From: Diogma glabrata
Lineage: Eukaryota > Arthropoda > Insecta > Diptera > Cylindrotomidae
Length of the DNA: 64,000 bases
Assembly: GCA_963693315.1 (NCBI GenBank)
Contig: OY856186.1
Coordinates: 131,922,751 to 131,986,750, forward strand
Reading direction: 5' to 3'
Shown here in pieces: positions 20,727-32,986 of the stretch (positions are counted from its first letter, which is position 1; each line of letters begins with the position of its first letter). The position numbers were made by a program, and so were the translations under genes. The notes beneath the pieces are model-generated. The model saw only the letters and a program-made list of their open reading frames with translations, ran no database searches and was not told where the DNA came from.

Positions 20727-23700
20727 GGATTCTAGCCCCCCAAATATTGATTTTTCAATGTTTGAAATATGGAATCGTTTGGTCATCGTTAGGTCAGGAA
20801 AGGTCACTAGTTTTTTTCGTTTGGTCGTACCCCGTTTTTTTTACAGCCTTTTCAAATTTTGAACTTTGGGGGGCTAAAATCCTCTTTTCCAGCCACCCCT
20901 TAGATGAGGAATCGTTAGGTCAGGAAAGTTTACTAGTTTTTAGAGTTTGGTCACATATAATTAATTTATTATAAGAAATAAATCATTTCAAATGTAACAA
21001 AATTACAACAACACAAAAACAAAAAATGAGCCTAAATGTTTTCTTGACACAATTGTTAAAATTCTTGAGCTTTTTTTATTGCGTTTCAAAAATTCTGTAA
21101 ATATTGGATTAAAATATATGTAACCGATATTTTGATACATTTATTTATTTAGTTTTACGTTACGTTACATATATTAAATTTTTTTATTTAGTTCAAAAAC
21201 ACAAACTTTTTGTTTTAATTTTATATAATGTTGAAGGTATGAAGAGGCTGAAATCCACTTGCAGTAACCCCTTCCTACATGCCGTAAATAAGTTTGTTTT
21301 AATTTTTGTTGGATGTATGAGTGTTAGGGTCAGGCAAGGTCATTAGCTTTTTTCGATTGGTGGTATGCCGTTTTATAATTATACACATCTCAAGTTTTGA
21401 GTTTTGGGTAAAGAGAATTCTCTTTCACGGACTGTAAATGTTCGAAATCTTTATTTTTTATTTTGTTTTTATGAAAAATCATTGATCGTGAAAGGTCAAT
21501 TAAAATATAAATAATTATTAGAAATAAACCATTTCAAATGCAACAAAATTACATCAATAAAAAAAAGAAATTTTCGCCTAAATGTTCTCACGTCAAATAT
21601 TATTATAACATGTATTAATGACTCACGTCCAGGATTCTAGCCACCCAAGTATTGATTTTAAGAAAGTTTAGCATATGAAATCGTTTGGGCATCGTTAGGT
21701 CAGGAAAGGTCACTAGTTTTTTTCGTTTGGCCGTATCCCGTTTTATAGTTATAGACTTTTCAAGTTTTGAGCTATGAGAAATATAATTCGCTTTCCTGTC
21801 CACAAATACGCTCGAAAACCAATTTTTTTATTTTGTAGAAATGGAAAATCGTTAGGTCAGGAAAGGTCACTAGCTCTTTTCGTTTGGTCGTATGTCATTT
21901 TAGAGAATTTTCAAATTTTGAATTTTGGGGGGGCTAAAATCCACTTGCTGTAACCCCTTCCTATATGCTGTATATCAGTTGGTTTTATTTTTTTAGATGA
22001 ATAATTGGTTGGTGAGAAAAGGTCACTAGTTTTTTTTTGTTTGGTCGTATCCCGTTTTATAATTATAGACTGGTCAAGTTTTGAGCTATGAGAAATAGAA
22101 TTCGCTTTCCTGTCGCCACATTCAAAATCAAAATTTTTTATTTTTTATGGATTGAAAATCATTAGGTCAGGAAAGGTCACTAGGTTTTTTCGTTTGGTTG
22201 TATGCCGTTTTAGAGAATTTTCAAATTTTGAATTTTGGAGGGTCTAGAATCCACTAGCTGTAACTCCTTCCTACGTGCCGTAAATCAGTTGGTTTTATTT
22301 GTGCTAGATGAATGATTGTTGGGTAAGGAAAGGTCACTAGTTTTTTTTACTTGGTCGTATCCCGTTTTGTAATTATAGACTTTTCGAGTTTTAAGTTTTG
22401 GGGAACTTTAAATCACTCTTAAGTCCCCCACATGCTCGAAATCCAAATTTTTTATTTTGTTTAGATGGAAAGTCGTTAGGTCAGGAAAGGTCACTACCTC
22501 TTTTCGTTTGGTCGTATGCTATGCCGTTTAAGAGAATTATCAAATTTTGAATTGTGGGGGGGCTAGAATCCACTTGCTGTAACCCCTTCCTACATTCCGT
22601 AAATCAGTTGGTTTTATTTTTACTAGATGAATGATTGTTAGGTGAGAAAAAGTCATTAGTTTTTTTCGTTTGGTCATATCCCGTTGTATAATTATAGACT
22701 TTTCATGTTTTGAGCTATGAGAACTAGAATTCGCTTTCCTGTCCCCACATATGCTCGAAATCCAAAATTTGATAGAAAGTCGTTGGGAAAGGAAAGGTCA
22801 CTAGTTTTTTTCGTTTGGTCGTATGCTGTTTTAGAAAATTTTCAAATTTTGAATTTTGAGGGGCTAGAATCCACTTGCTGTAATCCCTTCCTACATGCCG
22901 TAAATCAGTTGGTTTTATTTTTGTTAGATGAATGATTGTTAGGTGAGGAAGGTCACTAGTATTTTTTGTTTGGTCGTATCCCGTTGTATAATTATAGACT
23001 TTTCAAGTTTTGAGCTACGAGAACTAGAATTTGCTTTCTTGTCCCCACATACGCTCGAAATCCAAATTTTTTATTTTTTTTTGATGGAAAATCATTAGGT
23101 AAGGAAAGGTCACTAGTTTTTTTCGTTTTTTCGCATGCCGTTTTAGAGAATTATCAAATTTTGAATTTGCAGGAGGGAGAGGGGGGTCTAGAATCTACTG
23201 TAACCCCTTCCTACATGCCGTAAATCAATTGGTTTTATTTTTGTTAGATGAATGATTGTTAGGTGAGGAAAGGTAACTAGTTTTTTTCGTGTGGTCGTAT
23301 CCCATTTTATACATTTTAATTTAAAAGTTCTAAACTGTAACAAGGTATTTAAATAATAATAAAATAATAAACGCCTTAGTCTTTTATATTGAGTTTTATT
23401 TCACTAAATACGTACTTCGAAAGTTATGCTTTCATCGACAGTAGTATCTAAAAAACTGTTTTTTAGATACTGTCAATCGAAGCATATCTTTCAAAATACT
23501 TATTTAGTGAAATAAATCTCAATTGAACAAGCATATGGCGTTGATTATTTTATTATTATTCCCATTTTATAATTATATATTTTTCAAATTTTGAGTTTTG
23601 GGAAATTATAATTCACTCTTTAGTCCTCCCACATGCCCGAAATCCAAATGTTTTATTTTCTTTAGATGGAAAATCATTAGGTCAGGAAAGGTCACTAGTT

Positions 23701-24185
23701 TTTTTCGTTTGGTCGTATATGCCGTTTTAGAGAATTTCAAAATTAAGAATTTTGGTGGGGCTAGAATCCACTTGCTGTAACCCCTTCCTACATGCCGTAA
23801 ATCAGTTGGTTTTATTTTTGTTAGATGAATGATTGTTAGGTGAGGAAGGTCACTAGATTTTTTCGTTTGGTCGTATCCCGTTGTATAATTATAGGCTTTT
23901 CAAGTTTTGAGTTATGAGAACTAGAATTTGCTTACATTACATATGCTCGAAATCCAAACTTTTTTTTGTTTAGATGGAAAATCATTAGGTCAGGAAAGGT
24001 CACTAGTTTTTTTTCGTTTGGTCGTATGCCGTTTTGGAGAATTTTCAAATTTTGAATTTTGGGGGGGCTAGAATCCACTGGCTGTAACCCCTTCCCACAT
24101 GCCGTAAATCAGTTGGTTTTATTTTTGTTAGATCCATGATTGTTAGGTGAGGAAAGGTCACTAGTTTTTTTCGTTTGGTGAAAAG
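20727..24185. repeat. ~310-bp satellite array with two related half-units
   Basis: The marker TAACCCCTTCCT recurs near 21263, 21953, 22260, 22579, 22879 (as TAATCCC), 23201, 23778 and 24085, mostly 300-323 bp apart. Within each unit a second landmark, GGAAAGGTCACTAGTTTTTT, followed by CGTTTGGTCGTAT, occurs twice. One copy is followed by GCCGTTTTAGAGAA and the other by CCCGTTTTATAATTATAGAC. The 310-bp unit is therefore an ancestral ~155-bp repeat that diverged into two alternating halves. The longer spacing at 23201-23778 is explained by a 260-bp insertion. The array separates the two halves of a LINE. Confidence 0.9.
23311..23570. mobile_element. foldback insertion inside the satellite, 10-bp flanking duplication
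   Basis: CCCATTTTAT lies at 23301-23310 and again at 23571-23580, where the satellite unit resumes. The inserted 260 bp holds a hairpin from 23352 to 23570. AATAATAATAAAATAAT and its inverse are at the ends. CACTAAATACGTA.../...ACTTATTTAGTGAAATAA and AGTATCTAAAAAACTG/TTTTTTAGATACTGTCA pair in the middle. About 41 bp on the left lies outside the hairpin. A 9-10 bp duplication is the Mutator-type size, but true terminal repeats at the insertion edges are not evident. Confidence 0.6.
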
Positions 24186-25980
24186 TGTTATAATATGCTA
24201 TGGAGACATATGATATTTATAGCTCTCAAAGATATAGGAATCAACGGCCAAACAATGCACTTTAACAAAAACATTCTGTCAAACAGAAGAATTAGAGTTC
24301 GAATTAATGGCCACTTATCAGAAATATTTCCTATTGAAAACGGAGTGCCACAAGTGTCACCTATATTAGTGTTAAACTATTTGTAATAACAATAAATTAA
24401 ATATTTAAATTCATTCAGAAACCTGTAGTAGGTTCTATGTATGCTGATGATTTGACCAAAGGTTTACCTGGAATAAATATTCAAACAAGCACTGAACTAA
24501 TGCAAAAAACTGTAGAACAACTACAGAGCTTCGGCAACGCCAATGGAATTACTTTTTCTAATTCCAAGTCAGCAGTAATTGTTTTCGAAAAAACTAAGTT
24601 TTCTCAAATACCAGTGCTTCGGATTAATGGTCAAAACTTAAAAATGATCAATGAGATTAAAATTTTGGGATTAACCTTTGGTAAAATATTATCGTGGCCG
24701 CCACATATTTTAAAAATTAAAGCAGAATGTTTTCTAAAGACTTAATTTTCTAAAAATTCTTCGTTCATCATATATATGTATCTTCAATTTGCAGCAAACT
24801 TGATTGTGGTAGTATTATTTATGGGACTGCAAAGCATAATATTCTTAAAACACTTGATATAGTTAATAACGAAGCTGCGACAGTTATTTCTGGAGCTTTT
24901 CGAAGTAGTCCGATTCCTAGTTTGCTGTCAGAAGCTAAATTAATACCGTTGGATATAAGAAGAAAACCACTACTTTTAAATTATATAGCTAGAATAGCAT
25001 CGAACTCTAGTAATCAAAACTTTGATTTGGTGTACGGTGCAAGAGAAAAAACTGTTAAAAATTCCTTAAAAGCAAAATTATGCTCGCATTTGCTATGTCT
25101 CCAAACTGAAATTCCAAAAGTTCTAGCTATACAAATCATTGTTCAACCTCCATGGACCAGTTGTCGACAAAACAATATAAGCATAAATTTAGAAATGTTT
25201 AAAATCATTAAAAACAGTAATCTGGACTCACAAAAACTTATTTATCTATTCAATAAGATAGTAAATAATGACTATGTCAATAACACAATCATCCATACAG
25301 ATGCATCTATTGTTGGAGACAATGTAGGCTGTGCCCGTATTATACTTAATCGTTTGGAGAAATTAGTACGTTTACCTAGTCAGTTTTCAATAACATCAGC
25401 CGAAGCCTTTGCAACAGTACTGATACTGGATGTAATGATAGAAGAATGTGAAGCAGGCAGTTTCGTCATTTGCACTGACTCGTTGGAAATATTAGATCAG
25501 CTTTCTGGTAACGTTAAACATAACCCCTTTGAGAACATGATTATCAATGAACTCAACGTAAAATCAGCTGATAAAATTGGAACTAATATTCACTTTATTT
25601 GGGCACCTAGTCATCGTGGAATAAGTGGTAATGAGATGGCTGATGCTGCCGCTAAAATTGTCGCTAATTTGAATGAAGTCAATGAACAACCACTTTTTGA
25701 TCAAAGTAAGTATTGGTAAAAATACAACGAGGCTTATTGGCAAAATTTATGGGAAAATATGAGTTACAAATATGTACTATAAACAAAAATTCTATGATCA
25801 AAATCCAACGAAAGACATGCTGAGGAGGGATCAGGTTGCACTCACTCGAGTTAGAATCGGTCATACTAATTTAACCCATGTGCATCTTTTGAAAAAAAGA
25901 AGAGATGTCTGTCAATTTCTTACTAAATGTGTATTGTATGAGCAAAAGAGAAGAACCATTTAGCTAAACAGTGATTCAAT
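24186..25980 (+). pseudogene. LINE ORF2: RT (from block 4), RNase H and C-terminus, broken
   Basis: YNMLWRHMIFIALKDIGING and VRINGHLSEIFPIENGVPQV cover the RT centre. After a frame-disrupting insert at 24375-24430, MYADDLTKGLPG carries the intact YADD active site and IKILGLTF the next block. From 24790 a long frame holds LDCGSIIYGTAKHN and then RNase H: IHTDASIVGDN, SAEAFATVLILD, VICTDSLEIL and IHFIWAPSHRGISGNEMADA. Past a stop at 25718, LRRDQVALTRVRIGHTNLTH ends the protein. The endonuclease and the first RT blocks, about 1.5 kb in related elements, are absent where the satellite abuts. RNase H plus YADD points to a jockey/I-group LINE, in the same orientation as ORF1 at 19876. Confidence 0.85.
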
Positions 25981-26747
<767 letters not shown>

Positions 26748-26827
26748 TATAAATATATAAATATATATGTAATATATTATATATATATAAATATAAATTA
26801 TAAATATATAATATATATAAATATAAA

Positions 26828-28105
26828 TCTATATAAATAAAAATGTAAATGTTCGTTTGTTCAAAATAGGTAATCTCCGAAAGTACTTGATCGAATCTTT
26901 TGAAATTTGGACACAACGTTGCATTTAAATACAGGAAGGTTGTTACATAGTTTTTTTTTTTTTTTTTATTTTTTTTTTTTCGATATACATATGTATATTT
27001 TTTTTTTTTTTAATAAAATGTGATGTGTAGTAGGCATTACAATATGTGTCACAACAACACATAAAAACCTTTTAAGACCAAGGTCCCACAACAACATGCG
27101 TTCTAAGGATGTTAATGGACGCAAATCTGTCTTTTTGTTTTTTTTTTAATATTTTTTTGTTAAATAATGGATAACTAAACCATAAATCCTATCACATATA
27201 AAATATGACATAGGCCAATATTTCGTGATAGGATAGGGAAAATAAAAATAAAATAAGAGATAAAAAGCAAATTTGTTTTAAAAATTTGCAGGAACAAAAC
27301 TAAAATTGGTTTGCCAATAGTCCAGCCAATGGCATAATCCCTGATTATGGGACGCAGTATATTTTTCAATGGTTAAAGCTCAGATATGTAGTTATATGAA
27401 GGCTCGTTCCATCGAGCAAGTCACTGCGTTCCAGCATCAAGGAATATTCATTAGCTAAGATTGAGAGTGCTACGGTTGACTGAATACAGTTCATCCGCCA
27501 GCACCCCTAAGATATCACCTTGGCTAGTGATATCTCACTGCTATTGCCAGTGGTATGTGATATCTCAAATCACTCAACTTTATGGTCGATTTTAACTTCA
27601 AGCTCAATTTAATCGATTAGTTTCGTATAGTGATAGGCCCAAAGATTATTTTATCTAATTTGTAAACCAATAAGGTTGCAACGTGTTCTCCTTTCGGTAG
27701 GACTGCCCTCGGTAGGAGTAAAAATGTCCTCAGTTCTCATTTACTATAAAAACATTCTCCTTGAAGCAATCTGTAATACAATATTTTACACTGAACAAAA
27801 TAGATCTTTTTGCTACATATTTCTCCCAATAAACGGATCAGGAAAATAAAAAATCCTGATTTCGCACGTGAATCGCACCTTTACTTATATCAAAGTAACT
27901 GATTATTAAAATTTGTGCCGCAAGGTTGGTAACAATATCATTTAATTAACATTGCTCTATAATATATGTTATGTGAATATCTTTACTTTTACTATATCGC
28001 ACGATCAGGTGGTGAACCATTGTTTAAGCAATTTTGGATTCAATCCACCGTTAAACATCTGTTTATTTAAATAACTTCTGTTACTAATTATCTGTTCTTA
28101 GTATT
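26828..28105 (+). mobile_element. Helitron 5' segment, first copy (truncated, with internal insert)
   Basis: It begins TCTATATAAATAAAAATG preceded by A, the expected A/TC start of a Helitron. TGTTCGTTTGTTCAAAATAG and GAAATTTGGACACAACGTTG follow. The same start recurs at 28161 and 56535. The part 27564-28105 is repeated almost exactly at 28378-28912. In this copy about 570 bp (26995-27563) replaces the ~50 bp found in the second copy, and it includes a LINE 3' tail. The copy stops at an ATT microsatellite before the second copy starts, so it lacks a 3' end and helicase. Confidence 0.65.
27026..27312 (+). repeat. LINE 3'-tail repeat nested in the first Helitron copy
   Basis: CACAACAACATGCGTTCTAA, ATGGATAACTAAACCATAAA and GCAGGAACAAAACTAAAATT parallel 4188-4385. 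The copy carries no coding sequence and follows a poly(T)-rich tract. It is absent from the equivalent place in the second Helitron copy, so it entered after the duplication or was lost from the other copy. Confidence 0.6.
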
Positions 28106-28160
28106 ATTATATTATTATTTATTATATAATATAATTATATAATTATTATTATTATTATTA

Positions 28161-30742
28161 TATATAAATAAAAATGTAAATGTTCGTTTATTCAAAATAG
28201 GTAATCTCCGAAAGTACTTGATCGAATCTTTTGAAATTTGGACACAACGTTGCATTTGAATACAGGAAGGTTGTTACATAGTTTTTTTTTTTTTTTTTAT
28301 TTTTTTTTTCGGTATACATATGTATATGTTTTATAACGTAGGCTGTCAACAATTACAAGTGTCTCACCTGCTTTATTCTCAAATCACTCAACTTTATGGT
28401 CGATTTTAACTTCATGCTCAATTTAACCGATTAGTTTCGTATAGTGATAGGCCCAAAGATTATTTTATCTAATTTGTAAACCAATAAGGTTGCAACGTGT
28501 TCTCCTTTCGGTAGGACTGCCCTCGGTAGGAGTAAAAATGTCCTCAGTTCTCATTTACTATAAAAACATTCTCCTTGAAGCAATCTGTAATACAATATTT
28601 TACACTGAACAAAATAGATCTTTTTGCTACATATTTCTCCTAATAAACGGATCAGGAAAATAAAGAATCGTGATTTCGCACGTGAATCGCACCTTTACTT
28701 ATATCAAAGTAACTGATTATTAAAATTTGTGCCGCAAGGTTGGTAACAATATCATTTAATTTACATTGCTCTATAATATATGTGAATATCTTTACTTTTA
28801 CTATATCGCACGATCAGGTGGTGAACCATTGTTTAAGCAATTTTGGATTCAATCCACCGTTAAACATCTGTTTATTTAAATAACTTCTGTTACTAATTAT
28901 CTGTTCTTAGTATTATAAATGAAATAGCTGATCTGCATATTATTTGTGATTGTTATAAATTAAAGCATTTGGCTACAGAAAATTTACCATTTTGAAGGAA
29001 ATTTAAATATATAAAACAGTACTGTGCATGAATAACTAACTAACAACTTGCGCTTATTGATTTTTATGAAAGTGAAAATGAATCAGATGGTAAGTTTAGC
29101 TGTATTTCTGAGTACTTAAAAACATTAAATTTAAGTGATTCGAGTGTAGCAATACCATTGAATGCTGATAACATCAATACGAATTTGCATGTTATCATCC
29201 ATCATAAATAAATAAAAGGATTACAGAGGTAATTGTCGTATATGCAATCAAATATTCCGAAGCTAACGTTTGAACAAAAAACAATTTACGATCAACTAAT
29301 GCAAAAAGTTGATAACGGGGTTGGAGGAATCTTTTTCTTGGATGCGCCAGGAGGAACTGGCCAAAAACGGTTTCTAAAACGATTCTTAAACGATTCTAGC
29401 AGTAATTCGATCGCAAAATAGCATAGCTTTAGCTCTTGCGTCGTCCAGCATAGCTGCGACATTGCTACCAGATGGAAGAACTGCTCATTCCGCTTTGAAA
29501 TTGCCATTAAACATGCAATTCATTGAAACGCCCACATGCAACATTTCCAAAGGATCGGGAATGGGAAAAGTATTGCAGAAATGTAAACTAATCATTTAGG
29601 ATGAATGCACAATGGCGCACAAAACATCACTTGAAGCGCTTGATCGATCATTGCAAGATTTTCGTGGAAATACCAGACCATTTGGAAATGCATTTATATT
29701 GCTTGCAGGAGGTTTCAGACAAACATTAGCTGTAGTTCCCCGATCAACACCTGCAGATGAAATAAATGCTTGCTTGAAATATTCTACTTTGTGGCGATAC
29801 GTGAAAAGGCTAAAATTATCTTCCAACATGCGTGTTCTCCTCCAAAAAGATAAATCAGCTGACATATTCTCATATCAATTGCTGAGAATTGGTGACGGAA
29901 GGTGCCGGTTGATTTAACAACAGGACGAATTTTATTGCCTCATAACTTCTGCAATTTAGTGTCGTCAAAAGAGGAATTATTTGAAAACGTATTTCCTGAT
30001 ATTCAAATTAATCATAAGAATCACGATTGGCTGAGTGAACGAATCATTCTTGCGGCCAAAAACAAAGACGTCAATGAACTTTACAATTTAATTTTGTCTA
30101 ATATTCAAAGCGAGGAAGTCACATACAAGTCTGTAGAAACTGTCATGGAAGCAAATGAAGCAGTTAGCTATCCAACAGAATTTTTGAATTCACTTGATCT
30201 ACCAGGGATGCCACCACATGTACTACAATCGTACTACATATCAGCGTGCCAATCATCAATCATCATCATGTTGCGTAATATCAATCAGCCAAAACTTTGC
30301 AATGGCACGCGGCTCACAGAAAAAAATTATTGAGCATCGTAGTAGGAGCAACAATCTTGAATAGGCCTTTCAAAAGCGAAGATGTCCTCATTCCTCGCAT
30401 ACCCATGATACCAACGGATATGCCATTTCAATTTAAAAGATTGCAATTTCCAATTCGATTGGCATGCAATCACCATCAACAAAGCTCAGGGCCAAACATT
30501 GGAAGTATGTGGTTTAGATCTAGATAACGATTGTTTCTCACATGGACAATTATATGTTGCGTGTTCTAGAGTTGGCAAACCAGGCAATCTCTATATCCAC
30601 ACAGTCAATGGATCAACAAAAAACATTGTATACCCTCAAGTATTATGAAATAAAACATATTAGAAAGGTGAGTGTTTTGTTTTCTTTATTTCTTATATTC
30701 AACCAAACTAAGCCACTGCAACGCGTGACCGGGTCCAGCTAG
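28161..30742 (+). mobile_element. Helitron, second copy with 3' terminus; Rep part missing
   Basis: The 5' part (28161 onward) matches the Helitron start at 26828, although its first TC has been lost in an ATT microsatellite. The 3' end ACGCGTGACCGGGTCCAGCT + AG stops at CTAG (30739-30742) and is followed by T, which is the canonical Helitron CTRR-T end. Short palindromes, ACGCGT and GACCGGGTC, lie just inside it. Between them is only a helicase relic, and no HUH replication-initiator motif was seen. At about 2.6 kb the copy is internally deleted and inactive. Confidence 0.75.
29236..30650 (+). pseudogene. Helitron Pif1-family helicase, frameshifted
   Basis: GIFFLDAPGGTG opens with the Walker A box, but the normal GK(T/S) reads GQK, so ATP binding is lost. 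LIIxDECTMAH (Walker B, with TAG at x), LLAGGFRQTLAVVPRS and CLKYSTLWRYVKRLKLSSNM follow. Then come GRILLPHNFCNLVSS, VSYPTEFLNSLDLPGMPPH, MLRNINQPKLCNGTRL, TINKAQGQTLEVCGLDL and LYVACSRVGKPGNLY. These are the helicase motifs in family order over the full usual length of the domain. At least four frame changes and several stops break it. It belongs to the 28161-30742 Helitron. Confidence 0.85.
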
Positions 30743-31626
30743 TAAATTAAATAATATTTTAAATAAATAATATAATTATGATTTTTTTGAATATGTATGG
30801 GAATTTTAGGTGCCAATTAATTTTTATGGTAAAACCTGATAATATAAGACCCACATTTTAATGCACCCTTGGTAAATATTGTATAATTTCTGGAAAATAA
30901 AATAATTGTTATACAATTATGAATTTTTTGTAGCATTTTTGATTGACAGTTGCAGGTTATGTCAAATGAATTTATTTTGGGGAATTTATTTTTAAAATTT
31001 AAAACTTATTCTAAGTTATAAATGGTCGTCAACAAAAATCCAGTTATCGTAATACGTATAAATTCAAAATACATAGTTATCAAAAATAGTTATTAAAACA
31101 TTTTTGGTCATTATGGCGATACATTTTCCACTCCATCTTTAAAAAAACGAAGATGATGACAAGTTACACCAATACAGAGCTTCATGATACATATTAATCC
31201 TTTATAACGCTACTTGTAATAGAATATTAAAATATAGAGCTACCTCAATCATGCTATTTCTTTATAAAACTATTTGCTTTGTAACAAAATAAGTTGATTA
31301 TATACTAACGCATTTATGCAACAAAACATAGATAAAGCATCTCTCTCTATTTATTTTAAAATGTCATGTCATGCGAAATGTTGCTGTGAGTTTTAGTAAA
31401 GATTCATATACTTGCAATAACTCTAAATTAACGTAAAAAGAAACAACGAGCTCTTTTGTTGCATTTTTTAATTATAAACAAACTGTATGTAAACATACGT
31501 TGACACTTTATTAGAGTTAGATTTAATAATGCTAATAGTTTTTAACTTTAATAAAGCTTTATAATAGCTTGTTTTTCTGTTGCAAAGGTGAAAAAGAGCT
31601 TATAGGTCTATAACAAGTGGTGCTGT
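30743..31626. other. non-coding repeat-like flank with recurring AGAGCT motifs
   Basis: No gene is seen. From about 31130 short motifs TAGAGCT, AAAGCTTTATAA and CTTTATAA recur at irregular spacing. The same type of sequence continues after the gypsy insertion at 38830-39062, so one ~730-bp degenerate repeat was split by gypsy. Confidence 0.5.
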
Positions 31627-31879
31627 TGTAGTGTAGAACACTCGCCTAAAGTTAGCTAATACTGGTTGCTGTGTTGTGTAAAATAGTAGATGGGTCATTG
31701 TTGATGATAAATAAATTTATTATTGAAATAAATGTTTAAAGTTTTAAATTAATAAATCCGTGGTGTTTTTGGTGTTTTTGAAAGTGATTTATAAAGGGTA
31801 CGCATAATCTTCGAAATTATCATCTCGCATGCTTGATATAGGAAGGCTAAACGCTAAGGGAGCAAGTAACATCATTACA
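31627..31879 (+). repeat. gypsy 5' LTR (253 bp)
   Basis: It runs from TGTAGTGTAGAACAC to ATCATTACA. Compared with 38573-38825 it has GGAAGG for GGGAGG and AGTAACAT for AGTACCAT, and otherwise I see no difference. AATAAATAAATTTATTATTG inside may supply the polyadenylation signal. Confidence 0.96.
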
Positions 31880-31880
31880 A

Positions 31881-31898
31881 TGGTGACAGCATAAAACA
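31881..31898 (+). other. gypsy primer-binding site
   Basis: TGGTGACAGCATAAAACA starts one base after the 5' LTR. TGG at this place pairs with the CCA end of a tRNA; I cannot say which tRNA. Confidence 0.6.
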
Positions 31899-32986
31899 CT
31901 TAAAATCACATTTAATCAAAAAACCATGCTAACAACTCAAAACGGAATTTACGCTCTACGGTATTTACACAACACATTCGCGCTTAAAATATTTTTTGCA
32001 TCAAAAGAATACTGTTTCCGTCAACATATACAGTATTGAAATTCAAATAATTATTTTCGTGAACATAAATAATTATAAATTTTAGCTTTCATTCACATTT
32101 TTGCCTAATTAGAATGTATATAATAATCAGCAAAACCAAACAACAAAAATAACGTCTTAAACAAACTATATCGTCATAATTGATTAGTTTGCTTATCAAA
32201 ATTATTCAATTGAAGTATAAAATGCGGCAAAAATCCACATCATTTAACTTCGTTTAAAACCGTATGTTTCATCATTGATGTCGTCATTTTGGAGGTCATT
32301 CATTCAAGAGGTTGTCCACATTATCGGTCAAATTGAGAGAAAAACTGACAAAATTTTCGTCTATGTATTATTAAAATCGACCGAAATTGCAATTTGGAAC
32401 GTTTCATCACAAACATCATCATTCATCTTCATCGACTCGACAACGTGTTCATCTTAGTTAAAATTGTGAATTATTAAAAATATAAAAAAATATATTAAAT
32501 TGAATTTGCATGCAAAAATAATATATGATTTAAGTAAGTGGAAAAAAGTAACAAAAAAATAAATGTTTGTGACAAAAAATATTATTTGTTAGAAAAATAA
32601 ATAAAATAAAAAATCAAAAATCATATTAAAAAATCTCATAAAATAATCAATAAGTGCAATGTGCATCTTAACTGATAAAGATAATCAGTTATAAATTAAA
32701 AAATAAGTAAAAAAAAAATGTATTGTTTAAATTTAGAGTAAAAAAAAAAAAAAAAAATGCATAAAAAATATTCAAAAAAAAATTGTTCTGTGAGTATATA
32801 AATTGATGAATAATATAAGTATTAACGATACAAGAAATTGTGTATGTGTTCAAAAGTTGTTGCATGAAAAAATAGGTAAGCTTTTTAAATTATTCTTGAA
32901 ACATATTTCTCTCAAAATACATCGTTTACATATACATTTAAACTCTTACACATTAAAATCATTTTTCATTATTTTTATATTTACTT
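31899..32986 (+). other. gypsy 5' untranslated leader
   Basis: About 1.1 kb of AT-rich leader lies between the primer-binding site and the gag start. It has many short frames and A-runs, and no recognised motif. The open stretch at 32275-32457 is not conserved with any family I know. Confidence 0.5.
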
